DNA from: Undaria pinnatifida
Lineage: Eukaryota; Sar; Phaeophyceae; Laminariales; Alariaceae
NCBI GenBank assembly: GCA_012845835.1
Contig: JABAKD010000001.1
Location: 12,235,501-12,299,500 of the forward strand
DNA: 64,000 bases
Direction of reading: 5' to 3'
Below the pieces are notes generated by a model that did no database searches, was not told the DNA's origin, and was given only the letters and a program-made list of their open reading frames with translations. This document shows, in pieces, positions 1 through 12,317 of the stretch. The position numbers were made by a program, and so were the translations under genes. Position 1 is the first letter of the stretch; each line of letters starts with the position of its first letter.

Positions 1-93
1 AGCGGCCTAAGCTTGTGGTATGTAGTGACAATTGGAGTGTGGTACCCCTCCTCTCCGTAGCTTTGGTATGTTGCTGCTCTTCTATTACTTTCA

Positions 94-270
94 ATGCTGC
101 TAGTGCCGGTAAACACTGCAGCTATTGCTGCCGCTGTTATTGCTGCTGCAGTTTTTGTGCGGCTGTTAATGTCGTTGCCTGGTAATACTACTGCTGCAAA
201 TGTGGCAGCTGCCAACCTTGCTGCTGCAAATAACGCTGCCGCAAATATGACTGCTGACTACCAGGTATGA
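94..270 (+). CDS. possible Ala/Asn-rich exon, hydrophobic N-terminus
   Basis: An open frame starts at an ATG at 94 and runs 58 codons to a TGA at 268-270. The first 26 residues are hydrophobic (Leu, Val, Ala, Ile) and could be a signal peptide or membrane segment; the rest alternates Ala and Asn (AAN, AAAN). The sequence CAG|GTATGA at 262-270 could be a splice donor, in which case the stop is intronic. I do not recognise the protein. Trinucleotide-like GCN/CTG repetition could produce such an open frame by chance, so confidence is low. The rest of 1-796 is CTG/GCN-rich with overlapping frames on both strands, none convincing. Confidence 0.2.
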   Translation: MLLVPVNTAAIAAAVIAAAVFVRLLMSLPGNTTAANVAAANLAAANNAAANMTADYQV

Positions 271-796
271 TATTGCTGGCGCTATTGTGGTGTGGCTATT
301 AATAGTGCTACTGATGCGACCTGGCCGTAACATTGACGTCGCTTTTGCTCATAACAATATCATAGTACCTGTTAGCACACACCCTGGGAGTAAACAGGCG
401 TGTTTTTCGCGGGAGCTGATGTTATTGCCGCTGCCGCCACCGTTACTGCCTCCCGCCGCCGCAACCTCCCGGGTTTTGCAGAGGAAGCGAAAGGCGTTTC
501 GAGTCGGGGTGAAGGCCCGGAACCGGGTTTCTCTACAGCAGCAGGCGTTTGCAGCCCTGTCATCAGGTTTGTGTTGGTGTTGTATGCGGGCCGTGTGCAC
601 CCGTGCAAGGATTTTGGCCTTCCTCTACGGCACCGTCCTGACGTGGTAGCATCTTGTACTTTTTATGCACGTAAAGTTTCCCACACATCGTACAGAAGTC
701 GATCTAGATGTTTCTGGATGCCGTACTTGCACGTATGCCGTTGTGATATGCTGTGCAACAGCCGGATAATATAGAACCCGCCCGGCAAACAATCGA

Positions 797-1218
797 GGCT
801 AAGGTAGGGCGGGGGGCGGGGGGCGTACTCATTCGTTTCTTGCCTTAGTCATTTGACCATTGACCACGCATCTCTTTCGGAACGGAGCATGGGTCACTTT
901 AAGCCCTTTAAAGCCCCAAAGCCCCCCTATACCATTTCCAAGTAATTTCCCCCCAAAAACAGTTTTCCGGTTGTAAGGTCGTTAAGGGCCTCTGTTTTCA
1001 GCGGCTTAGAGCTACTCGCGCGAATGTCTAACCTGTTTTTTTTCAGTATTTGGGGCTTTTGTACTTTTCGCTTTCACGATAAGTGCTGCCACCATGGAGG
1101 CGTTTTATCACGCCGCGCCAACAAAGTATTTATTGAAGCCGTTCTTGAACGAGGACAAGAGCCTGTGGCGCGTTTCGCCTAACCTGGGGATGGAAAATGG
1201 GGGTCCCCTGATGTAGCT
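797..1218. mobile_element. degenerate MITE-like copy, GGCTACGG family
   Basis: The left end GGCTAAGGTAGGGCGGGG at 797 and the right end near 1203-1218 (GTCCCCTGATGTAGC) resemble the termini of the intact copies at 33965, 42870 and 60031. Inside, CTACTCGCGCGAATGTC near 1012 and a CATGGA...CACGCCGCGCCAACAAA stretch near 1093 match the interior of those copies in the same order and at similar spacing. An extra ~170 bp lies in the left part. It is the oldest or most rearranged member. Confidence 0.4.
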
Positions 1219-1361
1219 TTGGTCTAATGTGTTGGCAAGAGGCTTTTCAAAGCGATTCTGCCCGGGCAACATGATCGAGATCATGCAGGCAAATGTTAAT
1301 ATGGGATACTCTACCCCTGCCGGTAGATCGTGGAATGGCCATCTGATCTGTTCGTTACCAG
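1219..1361 (+). CDS. candidate internal exon, unknown protein
   Basis: After an in-frame TAG at 1213 the frame is open to TCG TTA CCA G at 1361, followed directly by GTATGT, a plausible donor. The peptide is of mixed, non-repetitive composition (two Cys, several Met, Asn and Gly), unlike the simple-sequence frames around it. A weak acceptor (ggcaag) lies near 1237. It abuts the end of the miniature element at 797-1218. The downstream sequence to about 1600 is GT-rich and looks intronic. No product can be named. Confidence 0.3.
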
Positions 1362-1630
1362 GTATGTTTATGTTGCTCTTTGTATGCGTGTACGGTATAT
1401 CTTTGTCTTGTTTTGTGCGCGTGGTCTGTGTTCTTGTGTGAGCGTATATCGTTGTGCTGTACTTGGCATTCACGTATATATTTGTATTTTTTTGTGTGTG
1501 CACCTTCTGGTCGTATGCGTGTACTGTATACCATTCTGCGCCATATGTATTTCTAGTTGTATGCGAGTATCGTGTAATATCAGGATATCGCATCACCTCG
1601 GATTAAGTTTTGGAGACGATTTCCTCCAAA

Positions 1631-2061
1631 CTAACAGGGGCGCACGCCATCGAAATGGCGGAGTTGGAAATATGTCGCCGAGATCTTTCTGTAGACGCAA
1701 CGCTCGTTATGTGTACTTTCCCCGTTGTCAAGGAAAACACGTCGTAATTTCGTCCGTGTGTGGGTTACCTTGCCTGTTTTATGGAACAGTGTGTGTTCTT
1801 CACCTGAAACTGGTATTTGCACCCATCTACATCTAGCACAACCAGACTGGTGTCCATGCCGACGCCTCCTCCTGGAGAAACGCGCGCTCTGTGGTCACAA
1901 ACTACGAGACAAAGATAGGCGTTGTAAAGACAGCAAGGTGATTTGGTTTGTCCATGCAATGCCAACCGCATTGGACGCGAGGGAAAATCGTATGCAAGCC
2001 AACACACCAGACTATTTGCAAGACCCAACGAAGAAAATAGTAGCAAAAAAACGGTGAACAA
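1631..2061 (-). pseudogene. copy of the window's CDHRA...DVDG coding repeat
   Basis: The minus-strand frame 1765-2061 contains a CDHRA motif, a Gly-rich spacer and VVLDVDG followed by QFQVKNTH. The same order of motifs occurs on the minus strand at about 57.6-57.75 kb (DH..., VVIDVDGWKEQFHIEN) and, frameshifted, in the inverted-repeat arms at about 53.1 and 54.6 kb. In those, the frame after VKNTH continues with a further ~75 residues. Here a second frame (1631-1822) follows. It is therefore a dispersed coding element, probably decayed here. I do not recognise the family; a fragment of a transposon protein or a multicopy gene are both possible. Confidence 0.3.
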
Positions 2062-2067
2062 CAGTAC

Positions 2068-2240
2068 ACCCTTCTAGCTGCATGCGCGTATACCCTCATG
2101 CTTGTATGCGCGTGTATCCTTCTACTTGCATGCTTGCGTATCCCGATTTGTGTATGTGCAAAATGCTTCTACTTTTGTGTGAGTGTGCCCTTCTACTTGC
2201 ATGCGCGTCGTCCCGTCTAGTTGAGTACGCGTATATACTT
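2068..2240. repeat. minisatellite, CTTGCATGCGCGTATCCTTCTA type units
   Basis: Imperfect units of roughly 24-30 bp, each with TTGYATGCGCGT followed by AYCCY and CTTCTA, repeat about six times. The flanking region 1370-1600 holds looser versions (TGTATGCGTGTAC). Confidence 0.6.
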
Positions 2241-3040
2241 GTACCTCAACAGCACGATGCACCGTCTAACTTCGGTTGGCAACCCCTCTGCTGCATTCCC
2301 TATTCTATGCAGCTGCAGCGGAGGCGAGGTACGAACGAGAGAGGGTGCGTTCGGCGTTACATCTGTGGAAGTTGCACACCCAGGGGAAGGCGTTTGCCGC
2401 TCTTGCCGCCCATTGCCTGAGAAGGTGCGACCGGTAGCGGTTGTTGCTGTAAGTCGATGGATATGATTGGCACCTTGCACGATGGTTGAACGCCCCCACG
2501 ACATTTGACAAGTGTGACGGCATTTGAAAGCCTCGACTATATTGTTGCTGCTTGCTACAGGTTAGTGGGGACTATCGGCGCCTCCCAGGGTGATTAACCC
2601 CCCCCCCCCCCCCCCCCCCCCACGGTGGTTGAAAACCCTCGCAATATTTCAAAACTATGATGATTGAAACCCCCTACTAGGCTAAACAATCCCACTACTT
2701 TCTCACGCTACCGCTCCTTCATCCTGGGCCCCCCCCCCCCCCCGTTTTTCCGTGGAAGAGGGAAGCGGTTGGTCATCCATCTGGTGGGCGGCGTATTAAT
2801 TCTCCATGTCCACGGTAGTTAGCTTCAGACCAACGGGCTATTAACCGCCCCTACCCCTCCAAGGATTCAGAATGTTGAGGTATTACCCGCCCTAGGAAGG
2901 TAGCTTCAGACAATGGAGGCATTTACCCCACCCCTTCTCCCTCTTATCACGGCAAAGGCGCTGGAAGCGGGACAGAGCACGCCGGGCGGTCGGGTGGCGT
3001 CGCGAACACCTGGTGAAGGAGGGAGCTCTTAGGTACGGGG
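2236..3040. other. no gene; poly-C tracts and AT/GC simple sequence
   Basis: Two long C runs (about 22 at 2599, about 14 at 2730) and two loosely similar segments beginning GGTAG..CTTCAGAC near 2814 and 2899. Open frames near 2217-2523 overlap on both strands and have no splice context I trust. Confidence 0.5.
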
Positions 3041-3109
3041 TTATTGGGGGGCTGTGTTGCATATCACATGGACAACGACGAGTTTAGTATACAGTCCGGC
3101 GCTCTCTGT

Positions 3110-3476
3110 GTTGTTTGTGTTGGTGTTGGTGTTGGGGTTTGTGTTGGTGTTGGTGTTGGTGTTGGTGTTGGTGTTTGTGTTTGTGTTGGTGTTGGTGTTG
3201 CTGTTGCTGTTGCTGTTGGTGCGGGTGTTGGTGTTGGTGTTGGCGTTGGTGATGGTGTTGGTGTTGGTGTTGATGTTGGTGTTGGTGTTGGTGTTGGTGT
3301 TGGTATCCGTGTCGTTGTTGGTGTTGGTGTTGGTGTTGGTGTTGGTGTGGGTGTTGGTGATGGTGTGGGTGTTGGTGTGGGTGTGGGTGTTGGTGTTGAC
3401 GTTGGTGTTGATGTTGTTGCTGTTGCTGTTGCTGTAGCTGTAGCTGTAGCTGTAGCTGTTGCTGTTGCTGTTGCTC
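3110..3476. repeat. (GGTGTT)n hexanucleotide minisatellite
   Basis: About 365 bp built of GGTGTT with GGTTTG, GGTGGG, GCTGTT and TAGCTG variants. It opens frames in all phases (Gly-Val, Leu-Val, Gln-His), which are not evidence of a gene. Confidence 0.9.
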
Positions 3477-3750
3477 TCCTGTTCCGGCCATTCTTTTGTA
3501 TTTCTCATTTCAGCACTGCTGCCAACACCGCCAACAATAGCAACAGCAACAACAAACGCCCGAGAATACCATCAACCCTATACCCCCCCCACCCCCCGAC
3601 CCCCCCCACAGATGGGCGGCCACCGCGGACGCTCTAGCCTCGAGCCGAATATCCACCGCTGCTTGCAGGGAAGGAAACGCGGCGACAAGACGATGGGAAG
3701 CTGCCGGCCGTTGCGCGCAGCACTGGCGCCGAGTCGCCGCCGCCCGCGCT

Positions 3751-6700
3751 ATGGAACGCCGAGCGCTCCAAACAAATCCGCGAAACCGATCGTACCATTG
3801 GGATAAACCGCGGGTAAGACGGCCAGTGAGCGAGGCTGGGATGGCGGCGCCAATGGTGGCGGCAGCGACGAATAAGGGCCTGGCGGGGATGTTACCCTTC
3901 GGCAGCGTCAGCGTCGGCGGCGGTGGGTCAAGGGTGGGTGCTTTGGGTATTCCGTTCATCCACGGGGCAACCGGGAAGGAGAACTGCGCTCGCCGCGGCG
4001 GTTACCTAGGGTTCGCCGAGTCCGCCGCGTCGGCCGATCCCGCTGCCGCGGCTGTTCCCGAGCCGCTGTTTCCTGGTCATGGCGGGGCTTGCGATGCAAT
4101 GATCTCCTCTGCTTACGAGGCAAGGGCCTCGTGTGTTTCTTCCTCATCGGAGGCCGCGGCAACGGTAGTGGCAGCTGGTGCCGCGGGGGTCAATCAACGG
4201 CGTTCTGAGGTCGGCACACGCTGCGCGGAGGCAATGACGATATGCCCCACGTTGCAGTCTGCGCCCGCGAGGAGGGGACCCCGCGTGTCCACCGCGGGGA
4301 CGGACACGTCGTCGTTGTCTGGTAGGTCCGACTCGGGACCCTTGGCGTCGGCGCACCTTGGGAGTGGTGTTATCGAGGGCACCAGCGGTCGCTCGACATC
4401 GTTGAATTTGTCCGCAGGCCGAAGATATAGGGTTGAGCCGTCGTTTTTGTTAGCGCCCAGACACAACGAGCGACCCCCGACGACTGCCGTAGTGATGGCC
4501 GCGAGCGACCTCGCGCAAGCCCCCTCCACCCCGAGCTTAGGTCCTGTACACGAAGGACAAGCTTCGGCAGAGGCAACGGGCGGCGTGGCGGTGGCTGCCT
4601 TACCGCCGCAAAGGAGCAGACCCCGACCCGCTCCACGACGCCCCTTGGAACTCTTGCTCGACGAAACTTCGCGTTACGCTACTACCATCGCGGGCGAGCC
4701 CAGCAGGCACGGCTTGGACGGCAACAGAGATTGCGGGGCGAAACCGCCTTTGTCAACTTGGGTTGTGGATGAGATGAACCGCCTGTTTGGTGTGCGCAGC
4801 CATTACGGAAACGACCCCGCGGCCGGCGAAAGAGCACCGGTTTATCGGGGGGGGGAGGGTCGTCGACCCGGATGGTCTGAAAACAGACTTGGTAATGGTG
4901 GTGGTGGTGATGATGGTGGTGGTGATGGTGGTGGTGGTGATGGTGGAGGTGGCGGTGGTGGTGGTGGCGGTGGTGGTGGTGGCGATGGTGGTTGCGGTGG
5001 TGGTGGTGGTGGCGGCGTTGGTTGTGGTGTTGTTGGTGGTGGCGGCGGTGGTGTTAACGACGGCGCAAGAGAAGCACTCTCCGCCCAAGTCGGGCTTTCT
5101 TGGAGTGCTGGTGGGCGCAGAGATCCGGGCTTTGCTCAGTTTACTACCATTTCGGCTGGCAACAGACGGGAAAGAGGTAGACACATCGTCGTTGCCGGTG
5201 ATGGTGGCGGCGGTCATGGTGGTGGCGGTCATGGCGGGGGTGGCGGTGTTGATGGCGGTGATTGTGACGGCAGTGGCCGTGTTGGCGAGGGCGATGGCGA
5301 TCGAGCTGGAGTCATACGACAACTTCCCCTTGTCACGGGTTGCGCTTGTGCTGACACTCAACGCGGTGAACACGCCGAGATAATTGGTAGCCATCTTCAC
5401 GCCGACATCAGCAGTAGCCCCAAAAGCGGAAGGGCGAGGCTGAGCCCACGAGATACACGCAGTCCTCATCTATCGCGTGGCGACAGTAGCGCCGGCGGTG
5501 GCGGCGGCAGTACAAGCCCGTCGGGTGAGGCATCCACCCCTCCCACAATAGCCTCTGCTCGGGTGGTCGACGATGTCCGCACGGGGTCCGCGGTTGGCGC
5601 ATGCGTCATTGGCGACGACCTCGGCGATGACCACGCTGCAAGTTCGGCCCAGCCACTGCAGCCGAAGCCGCAACTGCAGCCGCAGTCGCTTCCTCCCAAG
5701 CTTCGACCCGGCGAGCAGGTTCTATCGCCGGGCAGGAGTTCCGCAGAGACCATGGTCGACGCCCCCACAAACTCATACGGGCATGGTCCTTTGTCCAGCT
5801 CTGGCCCAACGTCACCCCCGGGCATAGAAGACGAGCACGGCCCATGCGTCACCAGCGAGGCTGTGGAAGCGCGGAGAGGAGGCACCGCTGGCTGCGAGGT
5901 GAGCCTAGGCCGGCCGTGATTTGCCGCGGTAGGCGCCGGGGTGATTTTTAGTGTATTTTTGCGTTTCTTGCGTGAAGTTGTTGACCTATACATAAATTTG
6001 CCATAGTGCACGCTATCTTGTATGTTGTGTTCTTGTTTCGTTGCCTGTCGCGGCTTTTGTTCTTATTTTTATGCCTTCCCGAGACGTGAGTTGGCGTCGT
6101 CGGTACACTTGCCTGCTGGTCGGCCGGGAACGGTTCGTGTGCTCACGACAACGCGACGCGGCGCGGAAAAACCCCGCTGCACGGCGTGGGGATGGCCGAA
6201 ACCTCCTACAGCTTTCGCGGTTGTATTGCTGACACCTGAAAGTACAGCACCATCTTGCTGGAGCCTTTGCTAGAGAGGCGAAATTGCGTAGACCAGGAGA
6301 ACCGCGGCGAATTCCAACGGCGAGGTTATTGTTTTCATTTTCTCCGAAATTACGGCGGGGGAGGTGTTGTTGGTCGTAAAAAATGTCTGACCGACGGGGG
6401 GGATACTCAACTGGCGAAGCAATCAGTATCATTGCAACCTCACTTGTTTACGCAATAATGGTTGTTTAAAAAGTAATTTTTAAGGTTTAGCAAAAAACAA
6501 AATGAAGTTACCGGTATAAATCACACTGCATTTTTTTTTTATGGAGTCCACCTAATTCATTTATTTTGTTTTTTCCCATTGTTGTTGGTGATATGCCTGT
6601 TCATCCCATGGAACTGTTCGTCAGGTGGTGGGTCAACTCTGTTTTTTTTGCGATAAGTGTAGAGCTCCGGTTAGGAACCTCTTAAAAACACTTTCGGTGG

Positions 6701-8885
6701 GTATCCCCCCCGCAGTGGTATGTCTCTCTCGTTGCAGCGGGCCATGTGGAGGTGCGCACGCGGCGCGCGCTCGAGAGAGCTTTTTTTTTCTGCAAGATTC
6801 AGCGCGCTGCGTCACGATGACGCCGCTCGACGCCTCCGCTCGTCGCTACCCGCTCACGCCTGCGCGCACGTTTTTGGGACCAAACTACTCGGAATTACTG
6901 TGGTATTGTTTATTTTTTTTGGTGATGAAACGGTTAGCCCCCCCCCGCCCCCAATGTCCCGTTTTGTATTGCAGGTTCCGCGGACCCTTGCTCCTGAACC
7001 CATTTCTGAGGAGGAGAGAGCTCTTGAGGTGAGCATAGAGGGGGGGAGAGGGAGGGCCTTTCGTACGGCTGAGCCGCTGCTGCGGAAGTCAGAGCCCCCC
7101 CCAGCGTGCATATTTGTTGACTTTGTGCTTCGACACGCCCATTCGCTCGCTGGACGTGCGTATTTGATTGCTATTGTTCTTGCATAAGTCGGAGGCTTGA
7201 CGCACGTGGGTCGTTGATTGGCGTTGGTGTTGGACAACGGTTGACGTTGACACACCGTTCTGCTGTGCCGCCGGTTGCTTGCGCTGTCGGGCCGTGGGCG
7301 CGAGAACCCCGGGTGTTGGTAATGACGGGTGTTGGGCCGAAGGGAGGAAACTGAACTATTTTATGGAAGCGCGGTACACGGTACACGTTTTGTTTTCGTT
7401 GGCGACCCTGGTTTATCACTCGCTTGTAGCGTTCCTCTGAAGTAGGTGTGATCGAACCATCTTTGCGCACGTCTTGATCCTAAAGAAGGCGGTCAACGCG
7501 TCATCCCTTGAGCAGCCTGTTTCCTATTGCCCTTGCCTACCGTTACCCTTTCGCCACCACACGCAGTGTACCGGAAAACAGGTTATTGTTCCGCCCTTGC
7601 TCGAACGTTTAGTTCCGTGCACCGGTACGTCCGTTGCACCGGTATGTCCGTTGATGCCGTTCGTTGAAGCTTGATCCGTAGCCCGGAAGCTGTTGGCGAG
7701 CCCTCCCTACACGAGTTGGACAACCAGTACGATAATGGCGAAAATGTTTTCCTCAGGATCGTCCGACACGCAAAACAATGCGAAAAAGGCCCTTGCCGCC
7801 GCGTCCCATTCTTCCTCCCCGCGCGCAATATTTTTCGCTGTTGCTAATTGTAATGGTGTCGTTCCCGACACGACACCCAGTCTTATGACAGCCACGTACG
7901 TGAAAACCTCACGGCATACTCCGCGAAGAACGATCTAGTTGCCCGAGAATGCATGTCAAGCACCCCCTTGCCTCATTATATATCCTAATGGTTATGATTA
8001 CCCCGCCCGGCCCCTCCTCTGCCCGCGTCTCGGTAGGAACGAGTTGCGGATGCCGAGCGCCGCCTGCTGGCCTTGCAGGAACGCGCCCGACTTCGGCGTG
8101 AGGCTAAGCGGGAGCTTGCGACTCTTCACCAAGCGCTCGCTTCCACCGAGAAGCCCGCGCCTAGGGCATCGTGGTTACCACCAGCGTTAGCGTTACCGTT
8201 ACCGATAGGGTTACCACCGGTGCTACCGCCGAGTGAGAACCGACCACCCAAGTCGTCCACGGTGAACGCTGATAGCGATGATGCTGTCAACCGTGGCGGA
8301 GCAATTCGGTCTGCACCCCTTGGGGACAGGACCGGCAACGGTTATGGCAGCGGGGACTGCAACGGTGGGAGAGACGGTGGTAGTAGCGGTATCGGTGGCG
8401 GTAGCGGTAACGTTGATGGTAGCCGTAATGGTGACAATGGCCGTAACTGTACCGGTAGCATAAACGGTAGCGGTTTCGATGACGGCAACGGCATCGTTAG
8501 CGGTAATGGTAACGTCAACGGTAACGGTAACGGTAACGGTAACGGTAACGGTAACGGTAACGGTAACGGTAACGGTAACGGTAACGGTAACGGTAACGGT
8601 AACGGTAACGGTAACGGTAACGGTAACGGTGGCATCAACGATATCGGTAACAGCAAGGATGGTGATACCCCTGGAGACGCGTCAGTTGTTGACAGTTCTT
8701 TGTCGCGCGCCTCTCGTGCCGAATTACTTGTTCGGATGGGTTTGGTAAGAGCTCGGTTGGGTGTCGGTAGAGCCGCAGGGGACAGGGGGTTGCGTCCCGT
8801 GGCAGAAAGTCTTTGGCGCGATGTGGAGGAGCTGGGCCGGAGCGGGGCGGGAAGAGGTGCGGCGAATCGAAGTGCGGGGGAATAG
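3751..8885 (+). CDS. three-exon gene, low-complexity Gly-rich coiled-coil protein
   Basis: Exon A ends at 5898 (GGC TGC GAG|GTGAGC). Exon B is 6975-7028 (TTGCAG|GTT ... CTT GAG|GTGAGC, 18 codons). Exon C is 8037-8885 (CGGTAG|GAA ... TAG). Both introns (1,076 and 1,008 bp) are phase 0, and the frame stays open across all three joins. Exon A is rich in Ala, Ser, Gly and Arg with poly-Gly near 4895-5055 and Gly-rich tracts near 5200-5260. Exon B plus the start of exon C form a charged helical stretch of about 50 residues (EEERALE, then alternating Glu/Arg/Leu/Ala), a likely coiled coil. Exon C then carries a (Gly-Asn)n tract encoded by (GGTAAC)n and ends in a more ordered Arg/Leu-rich tail. The start is uncertain: ATG at 3751 and at 3841 are both in frame, and upstream exons are possible. 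No known domain was recognised; a structural or regulatory disordered protein is only a guess. Confidence 0.6.
5899..6974 (+). other. intron 1 of the 3.75-8.9 kb gene
   Basis: It begins GTGAGC after a Glu codon and ends TTTTGTATTGCAG. Several overlapping frames inside have no splice support. Confidence 0.55.
7029..8036 (+). other. intron 2 of the 3.75-8.9 kb gene
   Basis: It begins GTGAGC and ends GTCTCGGTAG. A further small exon inside cannot be excluded, but joining exon B to exon C directly keeps phase 0. Confidence 0.5.
8514..8629. repeat. (GGTAAC)n microsatellite, in-frame
   Basis: Nearly perfect hexanucleotide array, about 19 units. It lies inside exon C and encodes (Gly-Asn)n. Degenerate GGTARC units extend upstream to about 8400. 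Confidence 0.9.
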
Positions 8886-11190
8886 GGCGCATTTTCTTTT
8901 TGAATCCTCCGGCGGATAGCGAAAAATGAAGTCTAAGCATACCACCCTTCCACGTATTTTTTTGTACGTGGTCAGTTTAACTCGGTTCCCGAAACAATGG
9001 TACTGCCGTGGGACCGGCAGGACAGTCTGGCGCGACCCCTGGTGGCTGTTCCAACGTCAGCGCAAGAGGCGGGGGAGTTCCCCTGTTGGTCCTTGGTAGC
9101 GCGCTCGGGCTGTGCCACGTTAGGCGGAAAGTATCCACCGTGATAGCAATGGGGGACGTTAGGATGTTAGTGGGAATGTAACCGGTCCTTGCATCTCTGT
9201 CCAGATTTGTGTATTGCGTATTGTGTATTGTGTATTGTGCATTGTGTGTTGCGTATTGTGTACTGTTGAGACGGATGCCAAGGCACATTATTTTCCAATG
9301 CCCTTCACGTCAGGAGCTCTGCACCCCGCCCTAAACACGAATATGAGCAAAAACCCAAGGAGCCATTCGATGAAAACAATTCCATGGCCTGGACAAGGTA
9401 TTCCAGTAACATTGCAAAATTGCAAAAAAACAAGATTGGGCATACAGACGATTTTGGGCTAAGCAGTTCCGTCATTCAGAATAATATGCTTCAACCAAAA
9501 ATTGTACTACCTCCACCGTAGCAAGCGCCTTCAGCTCGCGCTCGCGGATGGCGAAGCTGTACACGAGGCTCGCCGTTTTCATCGCGTGGGATACCTTGGG
9601 GGGAAGTTGAACCCATAAGAACTGCACCCACGTTTGTGGGGATAAAGTGCTCGGCACAAGTGTTCGACTCTTTTTGCGGCGGCGGCGGGGGGGTTAGGGA
9701 GTGTTCTAGCCTTTTCGACGAAGGTGTTGAACCGGCGGTAACCCTTGTATGGGATAAGTGAGTTGCTGTGGAAATTTTTCTACTATAAGTTAAAGTATTT
9801 TGTCAACCTAAACGCGGGTGCAGATGTAACCGGGTTAATCCTTACAAAATAGTTTTTTTTTTTCTGTTTTCACCCCGTAGCAGGAGTTGTTATGTCGTAA
9901 AGGACTCAGCGCCCGAAGCAACTAGCACCTGCCCACCGACGAGGTTGCCGTGTTTTGCGTCGTCCATGCGGTAGTCGTGTTTAATGAAAAATCGTTGCTA
10001 GCGTGGCGGTGTGTGTGATGTGTGGTAGTGGGTGCTGCACGTGCCAGCGGCTCGTTGTGGCATGTGTGGCTTTGTGGACGACTATGTCGCCTGGTTATTG
10101 CCGCTGTAGGTAGCTGTAAACCGCTACTGCTGTGTATCCTCTTCAAGAAAATATGTCGATAGTCGGACCGTTTGTGCGAAAATGAATTCGTCGCTTCGGC
10201 ATGCCCAACCAGATGTTTTTTGAAAAGTCCAAACTTCTATATTTCACAGGATACTGCGGTGTCTGTGAGCGAAAAAGATTTGCACGACATATTCACAAAG
10301 AGCCTTACAACGGCACACTAGTGGAATTTACGCCATTTTGCAGCATGTCAAACGAAATATGCCCTTCGAGGTAAAACTAATCCAAGGGCAATATACTTTT
10401 TTATGGCGGAACAGGCAATGTATACCGTTTTAAGGATCTAGCCCATGTTGCTATGACTATTATACCATAAAAATATACAAAGATGGATTGTACGCCAGTT
10501 TGCAGTACGATATGTACAGCGAATTATTAATGAGCTCAAGGCACAACGAAAATAAGAGGGGAATACCGTTCTCTGCCAAGGTATAGCGTTTTATGACGAA
10601 ACAACCCATGTATGTCGCCAAGACGAACTGCTTATATTTTAGCAACCCAAGCCATTTCGAAATCGCATCAAGTATCGAACGGGAAACACCACGCACAGCA
10701 AGAGCATTAAGTCGCAAGGCAACATCAAGACACAAGAGGCATAGCGCAACAACAGGTGGCCGTGCGTTTCAGGCGGCAAGATAGGGCCCGATTGCGGCTC
10801 TAATGGTTTTATACCTGGAATTAGTGTGGGCAGGGGGCCACTGCGTCGAGCTGGAGCGCCTAGCTTCGCATCTTGATCGCGGGCGAGAGCAAGCACGACG
10901 CGGGACTCCGGCGCGCGCGGGCGTGTAGAATGACCGGAGGAATGAGGAGGGTGGCCGGTTAGGCGCCCCGTCGTCCATGGCTGGTGGAGCGAGGCAGGTC
11001 TTGCAGAGGCGTATTTCATGCTCACGAACGGGGCCTTGATTGCCTTGTTGTGCCATGGTGGCCGAAAAACATAAGGAACGGCACGTCATGTTATATACGA
11101 AAATAGTTCCCCATATTTCAGCCCACCTATTTTCTATACGTAGATAGGAGGTCTGTGGTCATCCACGCGTTGTAAACGCTACGATCGATA
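8886..11190. other. no gene recognised; minor repeats
   Basis: A TGTATTGTG-type minisatellite lies at about 9209-9266. Two imperfectly similar segments occupy about 10310-10440 and 10480-10620 (both contain GTAC/TTACGCC.NTTTGCAG and a TTTTATGRCGRAACA..C.ATGTAT stretch). Open frames are short and lack splice context. Confidence 0.5.
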
Positions 11191-11194
11191 AAAC

Positions 11195-12074
11195 GACTTC
11201 AATAGGCTACGAGCCTCGCTGCGATGAGTGGGCCGGAGTATGCTGACCTTGTAACGAGAAACAGGTCGGCGCCATCCTCAATTAGCACTGCGGAAGGTGC
11301 CAAGTTCGCGACGCCGACCCACGGGACGCTTCTGCGTTGTGGCAGCCAGTGCACTACTTCACGCGATGTCTGTGCCGCTCGGTATGTCGTCGACAGAGGG
11401 TAATCTGAATTCGTACCCATGTTTTCGTTGGAATACATGCGGTATTCGTGGTCACATCCTCGCGTTACAGAGACCACAGCCAACAAGAATTGTTTGCATT
11501 CTGTTCCGAGCCTCGCTGAGTCGTTCGGTAAATCTGCCGCCACCATCAATCACAACCGGCGAGCCTGCCAAATTCACGAAGCGCTTAGACGGCATGTATA
11601 CGTAGTATGGACGGTAGCCAATACATGTACTAAAGCCGTGTGTGGCTTGCTGGAAATTGCTCGGTTAGGGGATATCCTGGGCCCAATCCTGGGTTTACCG
11701 AGAGGAGCTGAGTCGTCATCCTCACGTTGCGGGGATCACGACCAAAATATCGTTTTCAACAGGTTACGAGCCTCCATTTGCTGGGTAAGCTCGAGAGCAC
11801 TGTCGATTCAACAGTAGTTCGGCGAGTTATATGCTTTGGGTTTCAGGCAATTGCATCTGTTCATACGATGGATATCGTTGCTAGGTATAGAGTCGCTAGG
11901 GGATATCCTGGGTCCATCTCCGGGTTTTCCATGGATATACACAAACTGAGCGGTCACCCTGGCATCTCAGGGACCACAGACAGACTGACAGACTGACAGA
12001 CTGACAGACTGACAGACAGACTGACAGACTGACAGACGGACAGACAGACTGACAGACTGACAGACTGACAGACT

Positions 12075-12154
<80 letters not shown>

Positions 12155-12162
12155 GGCAGACT

Positions 12163-12217
<55 letters not shown>

Positions 12218-12219
12218 TA

Positions 12220-12317
<98 letters not shown>

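Noticed and set aside
3041-3637. Long (Gly-Val)n and (Gln-His)n frames on both strands
   Set aside because: They are translations of one hexanucleotide array, open in every frame because the repeat contains no stop.
4753-5469. 238-codon Thr-rich minus frame
   Set aside because: It is the antisense of the poly-Gly region of the plus-strand gene; its splice-supported opposite frame is preferred.
8342-8656. (Leu-Pro)n minus frame
   Set aside because: Antisense of the (GGTAAC)n tract in exon C.
11979-12317. CRISPR array
   Set aside because: Direct tetranucleotide repeats without spacers; a microsatellite. No other direct repeats in the window have unique spacers of even length.
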